A stretch of DNA of 64,000 nt from Ruegeria intermedia (GCF_900129345.1 NZ_FQVK01000020.1:1-64000), one strand, 5' to 3'. Shown: positions 28,301 through 36,062, counted from the first letter of the stretch. Numbers and translations: made by a program. The notes: generated from the letters alone by a model not told the origin.

Positions 28301-28438
28301 GATCGCGTCGTTGATAATCCGCTTGGGCAGCTCGAGCGAGGCGTAAAGGAATGGGAAGGAAATCACGGTCAGAAACAGAAGGATGAACTGCTGTTTCTTC
28401 GAATGCTTCCAGATGAATGCAAAGAGGGTGGGTTCCAT
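25358..28438 (-). CDS. ABC-exporter-like membrane protein with degenerate ATPase domain, large insertion and C-terminal cyclic-nucleotide-binding-like domain
   Basis: This is a 1026-residue protein. Residues 1-330 form an ABC-exporter-type membrane domain with helices near 18-34, 65-84, 150-185 and 255-290. Residues 345-860 align with one nucleotide-binding domain, but its motifs are destroyed: VAIKASHESERRAL (378-391) stands where Walker A should be, with the P-loop Gly and Lys lost, LPTVF (776-780) replaces LSGGQ, and DILILDK (795-801) has Lys in place of the catalytic Glu. About 265 unmatched residues (445-710) split the domain. Residues 895-1000 resemble a Crp-type cyclic-nucleotide-binding domain (YLCVSGQASLEW, then RLIGDLSIITGVPRQMDL). 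It is probably not an active ATPase; a regulatory or scaffold role is inference. The ATG at 28438 begins the membrane domain. Confidence 0.85.
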   Translation of the reverse strand: MEPTLFAFIWKHSKKQQFILLFLTVISFPFLYASLELPKRIINDAIGATGNTVTFFGVTVTQVQYLMILCLAFLGTVIAGGIMKMRINTMKGIVAERMLRRLRFTLIRRMLRFPKPYFSSTSQGELVSMITSEAEPLGGLMGDAIAQPVFQFGQMMTIVTFLFMQSVWFGLAAIALIPLQAWLIPRLQRQINLLNKERIQEIRHLSTEIGETAAGISDLRVNGGWRYRLAQFSHRLGTLFEIRVKIYNKKFFMKFLNNLITQLTPFLFYSIGGYLAISGKVTVGALVAALGAYKDLSGPWRDLLTYYNQVQDMSLRWQVVTERFNPDNMIPEELFEGEPDTIPHLHGDIELKNVTVRDEDGKIVLEDIDLTIPSKARVAIKASHESERRALAELLTREVLPAQGEVILSGHKLDELHQAVIAARIGYAHSRPYLFSGTLGDNLLMPLRNHPQHEAEDGKAPSRYAIEAIRSGNLPDSLADDWVDPSLAGLDSVEDIRDWWFKLVEAMGLDEFMLRRTLRSQFDPRQHPDLAEDIVRLRPKVAERLREKGLDKYVFRFDPDQFNPAVPLGGNLLFASPLDDISADLLAGDARFLEMLRAHDLDRDALSIASAVLDTLNQTFGREGADHPLFLRLGLSKDLYHRLLDIEERRRSQGEDSLSEREKALLLTVPFMLTAEQIGPSFPEEYKDKILKIRKTHADSLHRSFDGLFVKVGPDVYVPRLTVMENAIYGRVSLTAGSHDREIEDVVAEVLNEAGLRRRLAAIIYDLPTGLGGANLPTVFQERAAFSRAAIKRPDILILDKALASHDSESRHQTRMKLRQLLPDSIMIFMEDHFSHPEAYDLYLEIKDGRIDGVSRADLPVEDGASDDFTRKLKVIAATELFSRLDGRNQRLLAFSAKWYDAAAGQVIFARGQTPDAAYLCVSGQASLEWTKPDGEKRRISTVEPGRLIGDLSIITGVPRQMDLVALTDCSFLRIGAEELRAVIESDPTVAVSLLETVAGYLTSVSERFLAADIELPPEVETGAGG

Positions 28439-28648
28439 GCCCGGCCTTGTCTTGACGTTTTGGATTGCGGCCCGTTGCAAAGGTTCCACTGCGGCCGGGT
28501 GCCTGACGGTAAGCTTTGACCGGGGCCATTTCAAGAACACCGGGAAAATTGTTCCGCCCGCACCGCGTCGCCGCGAATTTTGCAGCACCCCGCACGAAGG
28601 CGGGTTTATCCCGCCCCGGCAAATCGACTAAAGAGGTGGCGTTTCTCG

Positions 28649-29422
28649 ATGCACGGGCTCATGCGCAAGCTTCTGACACGTTACTTCAACCGAAAGGTGC
28701 TGGACCGATGGCGCCGGGCGGCCGCGGCCGCGGGCACCGCCAGCCTGCCGCAACTGCGCCTGCAGCGCGATCAGGCGCGCCTGCTGCGGTTCCAGCTCGA
28801 TCGACTGATTCATGAGGCTGACAGCCGCCTGATGCGGCCCCGGATCGGGTCAAGACAATTCCCCAAACCGCTGGGCACGGACTGGTCGTGGCGCCCCGAC
28901 GTGTGGCGCGGGCCGATGCCCGGGCGGGGCGTCTGTCCGGTCGCGCGGCAGGACCGGCTGGATGGACAGACGACCATCTTTCACGACTGCCCGCGGGCCG
29001 AGATCGGCATGCGGCAGCTGCGCAACAGCGATGATCGCGATCTGGCCCCGTTCGGTCTGGCGCTGGATGTGTTCGATTTCCGGGGTTCGTTCCTGTCGGT
29101 GTCTGTCGAACTGCCGTCCGAGGCCCGGACCGCCCTCAGCCGCCAGCACATGTTCCGCGCCAGCGTCCAGTCGGAACAGGAACGTCCGGCGCGGATATTT
29201 GCGCGTCTGAATATCCAACACGGCCCGAACACCGAACAGGTCCTTCGGGAACTGCCGCCCGGATCCGAGGTTTCAACGGTGGATTTCGACCTGGCCCACC
29301 TGGAACTGAACGAACGGCGGGTCCAGAAGATCTGGTTGGATCTGATCCTGGATCAGCCGGCCATGAACCGGTTGGTCATTCGCGACCTGACCCTGTGCCG
29401 CTATCATCGTGCCGATCTGTGA
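28649..29422 (+). CDS. Conserved-looking protein of unknown function
   Basis: This is a 257-residue protein I do not recognise with certainty; from memory it resembles a family of unknown function confined to Rhodobacterales. It begins with a basic amphipathic segment (LMRKLLTRYFNRKVLDRWRR) and then a helix rich in Gln/Arg/Leu, QLRLQRDQARLLRFQLDRL, likely coiled coil. A central region has FHDCPRAEIGMRQL, and the C-terminal half (about 145-257) looks like a beta-sandwich. There is no signal peptide or membrane helix. The ATG at 28649 has AGAGGTG ten bases upstream. It is divergent from the ABC-like gene and 11 bp before the next small gene. Confidence 0.75.
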   Translation: MHGLMRKLLTRYFNRKVLDRWRRAAAAAGTASLPQLRLQRDQARLLRFQLDRLIHEADSRLMRPRIGSRQFPKPLGTDWSWRPDVWRGPMPGRGVCPVARQDRLDGQTTIFHDCPRAEIGMRQLRNSDDRDLAPFGLALDVFDFRGSFLSVSVELPSEARTALSRQHMFRASVQSEQERPARIFARLNIQHGPNTEQVLRELPPGSEVSTVDFDLAHLELNERRVQKIWLDLILDQPAMNRLVIRDLTLCRYHRADL

Positions 29423-29433
29423 AGGACACCGAC

Positions 29434-29787
29434 ATGACCCAAGCTGAGCTTGTACCGATCCGGTTCGAAAACGCCGTCTGGGAGGGACAGCTGACCGCCA
29501 CATCGGAGCCCCGGGTCGAGGCCCGGTATCTGGGCGAGGCGCTGCCGGGCGTCGAGATCACTCCGAACGACGCGGGCTGGATGCTGCGGGTTCCGGTACC
29601 GCCGGCCCTGCTGTCGGACGGGGTGCATTGCGTCACCATCTGGGATTGCGAGCGCCAGTCGAAACTGGGCGATTTTTCGGTGATTTCGGGGGAGCCGGCC
29701 TCGGGCGACATCCGGACCGAGCTTGAACTGCTGCGGGCCGAACTGGACATGCTGAAACGCGTCGTGCGCAGAATGAACCACGGGTAA
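29434..29787 (+). CDS. Small protein of unknown function with C-terminal coiled coil
   Basis: This is a 117-residue acidic protein with no recognised domain. The first 85 residues look like a small beta-rich domain (PIRFENAVWEGQLTA, WMLRVPVPPALL, VTIWDCE). Residues 90-117 form a Leu-heptad coiled coil (LELLRAELDMLKRVVRRM). The ATG at 29434 follows GAAGGA at good spacing, 11 bp after the previous gene's stop, so both are in one transcription unit. The two may form a complex, since both have predicted coiled coils. Confidence 0.72.
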   Translation: MTQAELVPIRFENAVWEGQLTATSEPRVEARYLGEALPGVEITPNDAGWMLRVPVPPALLSDGVHCVTIWDCERQSKLGDFSVISGEPASGDIRTELELLRAELDMLKRVVRRMNHG

Positions 29788-29891
29788 TCCCGCCCCGATC
29801 CGCCCGGCCGCACGGGGCGACCCGAACTGCGACCTGTCAATTTGACGCGATGTATGGCTTGATGAGGCATTCGAAACGGCTCGGATGCGTC

Positions 29892-31415
29892 ATGGAACGC
29901 GACAGCATCATCAAGGTCATCGCGTTGATGGTGACCGCCTTCGGCATCGGGATCGACTTTACCGGTGCCCTGATGCTGGTGCCCGCGATCGAGAATTCCT
30001 TCGACGCCGACATCACCAGCACCCAATGGGTTCTGAACATCTATGCCCTGTTCTTTGCCATGACCATGGTTGCGGGCGGGCGGCTGGGAGACCTGTACGG
30101 TCACCGCAAGGTCATGCTGATCGGCCTGTCGGTGTTTCTGTTTTCGTCGGTTCTGCGCCTCATCGCACCGAACCTGGATTTCCTGATCGGCGCCCGGGCG
30201 TTGCAGGGGGTGGGCGCCGGGTGCATCTGGCCATGCACCCTGGCCCTGGGCGCCACCAAGGTCGCGCGGGACGAACACCGCGCGCTGGTGATGGGCCTGA
30301 TCCTGGCCGGCGTCACCAGCGGCAATGTCTTTGGCCCGATTATCAGCGGGTTCGTCGTCAATCTGGGGGACTGGCGCCTGTTCTTCCTGGCCAATGTGGT
30401 GTTTTCAACCGTATCGACGGGCACCACGCTGGCCCTGATCCCGCGCGAGACCGATCACAAGACCGGCGAACACATCGATTTTGCCGGAATGGGCATTTTG
30501 TCGATGGCGGTTCTGCTGTTGCTCTACGGGTTGGATGTCGGGGCCGACTGGGGGTGGCTCTCGGCTCCGCTGCTGGCAGTGTTTTTCCTCAGCGCGGTGC
30601 TGTTGGGCCTGTTTTCGCGGGTCGAAAAACGTGTACGCCAACCGCTGCTGCTGCCGCAGATGATGCAGAACCGGCAATTCCGGATCACGCTGGGGCTGAA
30701 CATGTTCAATGTCTCGGCCGCCTTCGTCGGGCTGCTGTATTTTCCGCAATACATGCAAAAGGTCCTGGGCTGGTCGGCTTTCGAATCCGCCTTGGGACTG
30801 GCGCCTCTGACGGTTCTGCTGGCCGTCGGTTCGATCGTGTCGGGCACGCTGTACAACGACTTTGGCCCCAAACGGCTCATGTTCTGGGGGTACCTGTCGG
30901 CCACGGCCGGCGCCGCCAGCATCGTCATCCTTCCGATGAGCCTGGGATACCTGCAGATCCTGCCGGGAATGGCGCTGATCGGGCTGGGGGCCACGCTGAC
31001 GGTCGGGCCTTCGGGTACGGCCGCCGTGTGTGCCGTCCGGCCCGAGCGCGCCGGGCTGGTGGGGGGTCTCAGCTTCATGGTACATCTGGTCTATGGCGCG
31101 GTGTCGGTCGCGGTGGCCACCGCGATCATGTACACGGCCAGCCTGTCCAGTCTCGGTACTCAGCTCGCCAAGGCGGGCATCGACATGCCGGCCGCCGACC
31201 AGAAGGCGATCAATAGCGGCACCCTGACGACCCGGACAGCACAGGCCATCATGGGCAAGCTGGATGCGCACCAGGCCGAGACGGTCAAATCCGCCATTGC
31301 CACGGCATTCGATGCAGGCATGAACATGGCCTTCGTGTTTGCCACCATTTCGGTTTCGATGGGCCTCATCCTCGCCTTGCTGCTGGACGAGAGAAAACTC
31401 CACAAAGTTGCGTAA
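29892..31415 (+). CDS. MFS drug/solute exporter, DHA2 family (14 transmembrane helices)
   Basis: This is a 507-residue member of the DHA2 branch, which expels drugs or other solutes in exchange for protons. The N-terminus has the first helix with a DFTGALMLVPAI pattern, the antiporter motif A as GGRLGDLYGHRKVML, and motif C-like VTSGNVFGPIISG. A 14-helix layout fits the length. The start is uncertain: ATG 29892 (MERDSIIK) or ATG 29850. No regulator is adjacent and no partner membrane-fusion protein (EmrA type) is present. Confidence 0.85.
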   Translation: MERDSIIKVIALMVTAFGIGIDFTGALMLVPAIENSFDADITSTQWVLNIYALFFAMTMVAGGRLGDLYGHRKVMLIGLSVFLFSSVLRLIAPNLDFLIGARALQGVGAGCIWPCTLALGATKVARDEHRALVMGLILAGVTSGNVFGPIISGFVVNLGDWRLFFLANVVFSTVSTGTTLALIPRETDHKTGEHIDFAGMGILSMAVLLLLYGLDVGADWGWLSAPLLAVFFLSAVLLGLFSRVEKRVRQPLLLPQMMQNRQFRITLGLNMFNVSAAFVGLLYFPQYMQKVLGWSAFESALGLAPLTVLLAVGSIVSGTLYNDFGPKRLMFWGYLSATAGAASIVILPMSLGYLQILPGMALIGLGATLTVGPSGTAAVCAVRPERAGLVGGLSFMVHLVYGAVSVAVATAIMYTASLSSLGTQLAKAGIDMPAADQKAINSGTLTTRTAQAIMGKLDAHQAETVKSAIATAFDAGMNMAFVFATISVSMGLILALLLDERKLHKVA

Positions 31416-31522
31416 AACGCACGTTCGACGTTGCGCGGACATTGTCGATTTCGCCGGCGCGGTCGTTCCCATGGGGTTTTGTCGCGGGACGCCGGTCGGG
31501 ACGAGAAAATCCATCAATCAAT

Positions 31523-31530
31523 ATACTAGT
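31523..31530. promoter_or_regulatory. ATACTAGT site upstream of the TRAP operon
   Basis: This 8-mer, inside the near-palindrome ATACTAGTGT, lies about 115 bases before dctP. The same 8-mer (as ACTAGTAT) occurs twice between the GntR gene and the cupin gene at 35509-35541, so it is a candidate half or full operator for the GntR regulator. Confidence 0.45.
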
Positions 31531-31645
31531 GTTCTGGACGACCTAATGCTGGCATGCCGGCGCCAAGGACCAAAATCCGCGGTTCACGACTCGGCGCCTG
31601 GGTCTGCAAAGGTTTGGGGGCAAACGGAAAATTCGGGAGGACTAC

Positions 31646-32647
31646 ATGAAGATCGCAAATTTTGCCGCCAGGATCATGCGCGGCGCCACGTTGGCCTTGT
31701 CCGTCGCGGCAGCACCGATGGTTGCCCAGGCCGATACCGTCACCCTGCGCGGCGCCAGCATGTTCGATGAAAGCCACGCATTCACGAAAACCCTGCGCGA
31801 ATTCGAACGCCTGGTGAAGGAAAACTATGACGGAGACGTCCAGTTCGACCTGCGCCTGAACGGCGAACTTGGGGTCGAGTCCGACTATGTCACCTTCCTT
31901 CAGCAGGACGTGGCGGTCGACTATACGATCATGGCACCGTCGAACATGGCCGTTTTCGCTCCGTCGATTCCGCTGATGGACATGCCGTTCCTGTTCCGCG
32001 ATCTCGATCACTGGAACGCGGTGCTGTCCAGCGATGTGCTCAAGCCGCTGGAGGACGAATTGCTGGAGAAAGCCGACATCAAGATCATCGGCTATACCGG
32101 CGGCGGAGTCCGCAACCTGCTGTCGGATCACCCGACTCACAATCTCGAGGAACTGGCCGGTTTCAAGATGCGTGTGATGGGTGCGCCGATCCAGGCCCGC
32201 ACCTTTTCGGCATTGTCGGCCAATCCTTCGGCCATTGCCTACAACGAAGTCTACAACGCCATCCAGACCGGCGTGATCAACAGCTTTGAAAACGAAGCCG
32301 CCAGCGTGCAGGACCTGAAATTTTACGAGGTGACGCCCTATGTCGCGCTGACGCAGCACACGATCACCGTGCGTCCGATCGTCATGTCCGGCAAGACGTT
32401 CCGCCAACTGCCCGAAGATCTGCAGGCGGTGATTCTGCAAGCCGGCAAAGAGGCAGGCGCCTTCGGCCGTGCACTGGAATCGCGTGAAGACGGGATCAAG
32501 CTGAAAGAAATGGAAGGCGCCGGGCTGATCCATGTCAACGCCTTCGAAGACCGCGACAAATTGCTGGAACTGGTGAAGCCGGTGCAGGATGCCTATGCGG
32601 CCGAGATCGGCGCAACCGAATTGCTGGCCGCCATTCGCGCCAAATAA
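31646..32647 (+). CDS. dctP: TRAP transporter substrate-binding protein (DctP family)
   Basis: This is the periplasmic receptor of a TRAP importer, 333 residues. A signal peptide covers about residues 1-30 (ATLALSVAAAPMVAQAD). Hallmarks are VTLRGASMFDESHAF, the GFKMRVMGAPIQA segment with the conserved Arg that pairs with the ligand carboxylate, and NEVYNAIQTGVINSFENEA. The ligand is an organic acid; the neighbouring genes suggest a hexuronate or unsaturated uronate. GGGAGG precedes the ATG. The gene is intact although its membrane partner dctM is interrupted. Confidence 0.9.
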   Translation: MKIANFAARIMRGATLALSVAAAPMVAQADTVTLRGASMFDESHAFTKTLREFERLVKENYDGDVQFDLRLNGELGVESDYVTFLQQDVAVDYTIMAPSNMAVFAPSIPLMDMPFLFRDLDHWNAVLSSDVLKPLEDELLEKADIKIIGYTGGGVRNLLSDHPTHNLEELAGFKMRVMGAPIQARTFSALSANPSAIAYNEVYNAIQTGVINSFENEAASVQDLKFYEVTPYVALTQHTITVRPIVMSGKTFRQLPEDLQAVILQAGKEAGAFGRALESREDGIKLKEMEGAGLIHVNAFEDRDKLLELVKPVQDAYAAEIGATELLAAIRAK

Positions 32648-32654
32648 GGCCAAA

Positions 32655-32687
32655 GCCGCGCCCCTGTTCACGTATCAGAGGCGCGGC
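32655..32687 (+). other. Intercistronic stem-loop between dctP and dctQ
   Basis: A 12-bp inverted repeat with one mismatch (32655-32666 with 32676-32687, 9-base loop) sits just past the dctP stop. No T-run follows. It probably stabilises the dctP mRNA or cuts down reading into the membrane genes. Confidence 0.6.
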
Positions 32688-32719
32688 ACGCAAGGAAAGA
32701 ACAAAGGGGGGGTACGGGC

Positions 32720-33259
32720 TTGAATACAGCGACGCAATCCAGCCTGGTGCGCGCGATCGACCTGCTGTGCCGGGGTCTGCGCTTTCTGGTCGGCGGGCTG
32801 ATGATCCTGCTGGCCATTCCGGTCGCGCAGCAGGTGATCGCCCGCTATACCGGCCTGCTGCCGGTCTATCTGTGGACCGAAGAACTTGCGACCTTTCTGT
32901 TCGTGTGGGTGGTCATGATCGGCTCGATGCTGGCGGTCTGGGACGGAACCCATTTCGATGTCGAAGTCATCCCCACCGCCCGGCGCCCGACCCTTCGGCT
33001 GGTGCAGTTGGGGTTCGTTCAGTTGATGATTTTCGGTTTCGGCCTGATGTTCGCCGTCTACGGGATCGAATACGCGAAATTCGGGGCGCTTCAGCACACG
33101 GTCATGATGGGGGCCAACAAGCTGTGGACCTTCATTTCGGTCCCAGTCGCCGGCGCTTTCTGGGCGCTGTTCGCGGGCGCCAAGCTGTGGCTGATGATCG
33201 TGGCCTACCGGGCCGGAGAACTGTCCGGTGACGCCGAAGACAGAGAGATGTCGTCATGA
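32720..33259 (+). CDS. dctQ: TRAP transporter small permease (DctQ)
   Basis: This is a 179-residue membrane subunit with four helices (FLVGGLMILLAIPVAQQVI, ATFLFVWVVMIGSMLAV, LMIFGFGLMFAVYGI, VPVAGAFWALFAGAKLW). It includes the family motif WTEELATFLFVWV near residues 53-65. The start is a rare TTG eight bases after an AAAGGGGG ribosome site; no ATG or GTG fits before the first helix. It overlaps dctM by 4 bp (ATGA). Confidence 0.88.
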   Translation: MNTATQSSLVRAIDLLCRGLRFLVGGLMILLAIPVAQQVIARYTGLLPVYLWTEELATFLFVWVVMIGSMLAVWDGTHFDVEVIPTARRPTLRLVQLGFVQLMIFGFGLMFAVYGIEYAKFGALQHTVMMGANKLWTFISVPVAGAFWALFAGAKLWLMIVAYRAGELSGDAEDREMSS

Positions 33260-34563
33260 TCGTATCTACCGGACTGGCCTGCTCGATCCTGGTCGGAGGC
33301 ATCCTCATTCTCGTTCTGCTGCGCGTGCCGGTGGCCTTCGCCCTGGGGATATCGACCGTACCGCTTGTGGTTCTGGATCTGCGCCTGACACCGTTCATCG
33401 TTCTGGACCGGATGTTCCAATCCTACAATTCCTTCATCCTGCTGGCGGTGCCCTTCTTTCTCTTGGCGGCCAACCTGATGAATTCCGGGCAGATCACCGA
33501 CCGGCTGATCAATTTTGCCCGGGTACTGACCGGCTGGCTACCGGGCGGGCTGGGGCATGTGAACGTGGCCGTATCGATGCTGTTTGCCGGAATTTCAGGG
33601 TCGTCCACCGCCGATGCGGCGGGGATCGGCAAGATCCTGATTCCGGCCATGGTCAAATCGGGGTTCGACACGCGGTTTTCCGTTGCGATCACAGCCTGCT
33701 CCTCGGTGATGGGCGTGATCATTCCCCCAAGCATCCTGATGGTCGTCTGGGGCGGCGTGATGCAGGTTTCGGTCGGCGCCTTGTTTCTTGCCGGCGCGAT
33801 ACCGGGCCTCCTGATCGGACTGACCATGCTGATGACGGTCTATGGCTATGCCAAGTCACGCGACTATCCGGTCGCACTACGCCCCACACTGCGCGATTTC
33901 TGGGAGGCCTTCCGCGGATCGTTTCTCGCGTTGCTGACGCCGGCCTTTGTCGTCGGGGGCATCGTCGGCGGTATCGTCACACCCACCGAAAGCGCGATCA
34001 TCGCAGCGGCCTATGCATTGATCCTGGGCCTGTTCGTCTACAAGACCGTGCACCCCAAGGATCTGTGGCACATCTTCTACGACACCGGCCGCTTTGCGTC
34101 GATCTCGCTGTTCGCCATCGGAACGGCATCGGCCTTTGGCTGATTGCTGGCGTTCTTCAAGGTGCCGGCTTTGATCGTGGCCCTGCTGACCAGCTATCAT
34201 TTCGGCCCCGTCGGAACGTCCCTGGTCATTGCCGCGCTGTTTCTGCTGTTCGGCCTGTTCATCGACGCCATTCCCACGATCATCATTCTTGGCACGGTGT
34301 TGATGCCCGTGGCAGCGGCGGCCGAGATTCATCCGGTCGTTTTCGCGGTCATCGGAATCATCTCGCTGGCCTTTGGACTGGTGACGCCGCCCTACGGCTT
34401 GTGCCTTTTGATCGCGGCTGCAATCGGGGAAATCAACGTCATACGCGTCTTGCGGGACGTGGCCATCATCCTGCTGCCGATGCTGGTGATCCTGCTTCTG
34501 GTGATGCTGTTTCCCGAAATCGCACTGTGGCTGCCGCGCCAGATCATGCCAGCCGCGATCTGA
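33256..34563 (+). pseudogene. dctM: TRAP transporter large permease (DctM) interrupted by an in-frame TGA
   Basis: The reading frame encodes a DctM-type 12-helix permease of 435 residues if uninterrupted. It matches across its whole length: VPFFLLAANLMNSGQITDR, GISGSSTADAAGIGKIL, IPPSILMVVWGGV, then FGLFIDAIPTIIILGTVLM-like and LVTPPYGLCLLIA after the break. Codon 296 (34141-34143) is TGA where Trp (TGG) fits the sequence IGTASAFG-W-LLAFF. The frame on both sides is unchanged, so a single base separates it from an intact gene. As read, the product loses its last 140 residues and transport should fail. Confidence 0.85.
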
Positions 34564-34644
34564 GACACAGCCCGATGCCCAACGGGTCGCCGGGTGCAGA
34601 CACGCGGCGGCCCGGCTCCGGGACCATCAGTCACAAACAGGTGC

Positions 34645-35340
34645 CTACGCGTCGTCGGGTTCGAAATAGCTGGAATTCGACGCCGAAATCCGCTCGATCG
34701 TTTCGTCCAGCCGGGACAGGTGAAGCATGCCGACTTGGATGGCCGTATCCGCATCGTTGGCCTTCACGGCCCGCGCTATCGCGCGATGATCCTCGAACAG
34801 TTCCGGCATGCGGTGTTCCTTTGAAAGTCCCAGCATGCACAGCCGGTCCACCTTCGACTTTTCACTCTTGATGACGTCAAATGCGAATTCGGCCTTGGCA
34901 ATGGCGCACAACGTCTTGTGAAACGCATAGTCGAGCTCGCCGAATCTTTCGACATCCCCACCGTCGACGGCCTGCTTCTGGTTGTCCAACTGCGCATCCA
35001 GCAAGGCGCCGCAGTCCGCATCGCAATATGTTGCGGCACGGCCCAGCACCTCTTTTTCGATCGCGGCCCGGACAAAACGCGACTTGGCGATCTCGCGCCT
35101 CGAGAAACGTTTCACCTCGGTCGCCCGCTGGGGTCGGATCAGAAGAAGGTCAAGATTGGCCAACCGGCTGAATGCATCCCGAACCGGTTGCCGCGAAACA
35201 CCGAATTTGGCCGCGATATCGGCTTCGGAAATCTTGTCGCCCGGACGCAGGTTCAATGTCAGAATCTGCTCGTGAAGATAGTCGAAGATGGCATCGACGC
35301 TGGTTCTTCGTTCTCCAATCCGGGTTGCATGTGCCATCAT
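34645..35340 (-). CDS. GntR-family (FadR/FCD type) transcriptional regulator
   Basis: This is a 231-residue regulator of the uronate cluster. The N-terminal winged helix is clear (DYLHEQILTLNLRPGDKISE, ADIAAKFGVSRQPVRDAFSR). The C-terminal FCD domain has metal or ligand His and Asp residues in the usual spots (ELDYAFHKTLCAIA, EDHRAIARAV, MLHLSRLDETI). I start at the ATG at 35340, with GGAG upstream; the ATG at 35337 is equally possible. It lies inside the cluster, convergent with dctM and divergent from the cupin gene. The likely operators are the ATACTAGT sites. Confidence 0.9.
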   Translation of the reverse strand: MMAHATRIGERRTSVDAIFDYLHEQILTLNLRPGDKISEADIAAKFGVSRQPVRDAFSRLANLDLLLIRPQRATEVKRFSRREIAKSRFVRAAIEKEVLGRAATYCDADCGALLDAQLDNQKQAVDGGDVERFGELDYAFHKTLCAIAKAEFAFDVIKSEKSKVDRLCMLGLSKEHRMPELFEDHRAIARAVKANDADTAIQVGMLHLSRLDETIERISASNSSYFEPDDA

Positions 35341-35508
35341 CAGTCTCCAATGCCGCAGGCGACCTTCTGCGTGTTGCCCGTCAATGATCATTGCGTCGGC
35401 GGATATTAGCCCTCATTCGCTGCCAATACCACCAACCATGAACCGTTGGCCGTCGTTCCGTTTCGGCATCAGTCTATACGGTTTCGCCCTGTCAGCCACA
35501 AAATCTCT

Positions 35509-35541
35509 ACTAGTATCCCAGTTAGCTAACTAGTATACTAG
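35509..35541. promoter_or_regulatory. Operator-like region: ACTAGTAT copies and a CTAGTATACTAG palindrome
   Basis: ACTAGTAT occurs at 35509-35516 and 35529-35536. The second copy is part of a perfect 12-base palindrome, CTAGTATACTAG (35530-35541), which is abutted by another perfect palindrome, GTTAGCTAAC (35521-35530). It lies in the divergent region between the GntR regulator and the catabolic genes and is AT-rich against a GC-rich background, as expected for a promoter-operator. Confidence 0.6.
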
Positions 35542-35729
35542 ATGAGACATTCATCGAATCGTGTGATGCGGATTTGACCCGCCGGTTCCTGAGAGAGCCG
35601 GGGCGGGCGCCGGCCCGAAAGGACATGCCCGGCGCCCGGGCAAGGTCCGCGCCGCTTTGGGGCTTGGCCTGCTTACGCAAGCGCACCTCGAGACTGACAG
35701 ATTTTCGACGACGACGTCCGGAGGAAGAC

Positions 35730-36062
35730 ATGACGGTCCAGAACTATTTCCCAGCCGCCGATGGCAAGACCGTCAGCGCCGGTGATGGGCTGACACGGAA
35801 GGTTGGCGCAAACAACGACAACCTGATGTGTGTCGAAGTCCAGTTCGAAAAAGGCGCCGTGGCCCCCCTGCACAGCCACCCACATGAACAGGTCACCTAA
35901 GTGGTCTCGGGGAAGTTCGAGTTCACGGTGGGCGACGAAACCTACACGGTCGCGGCCGGAGACTCGCTCTACAAACAACCGAACATCGTGCACGGGGCCG
36001 CCTGCCTGGAATCGGGAACACTGATCGACATGTTCACGCCGTGCCGCCGGGATTTTCTTTGA
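35730..36062 (+). pseudogene. KdgF-like cupin gene interrupted by an in-frame TAA
   Basis: The frame encodes a 110-residue single-domain cupin. Metal-binding His residues are in PLHSHPHEQVT, and the second cupin motif follows as YTVAAGDSLYKQPNIVHGA. The C-terminus (LIDMFTPCRRDFL) resembles that of KdgF, which speeds conversion of unsaturated uronates to the keto form in pectin and alginate breakdown. Codon 57 (35898-35900) is TAA where Tyr is expected (HEQVT-Y-VVSGKFEF). The frame continues intact after it. A GAGGAAG ribosome site precedes the ATG. As read, the product would lack half of the barrel. Confidence 0.8.

Noticed and set aside
25931-28519. Plus-strand open frame of about 860 codons opposite the ABC-like gene
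   Set aside because: Antisense shadow. The minus-strand product has membrane, NBD-like and cNMP-like domains, and the plus-strand product has none.
29395-29433. N-terminal extension of the 117-residue coiled-coil protein
   Set aside because: The extension overlaps the previous gene and lacks a ribosome site; the ATG at 29434 follows GAAGGA.
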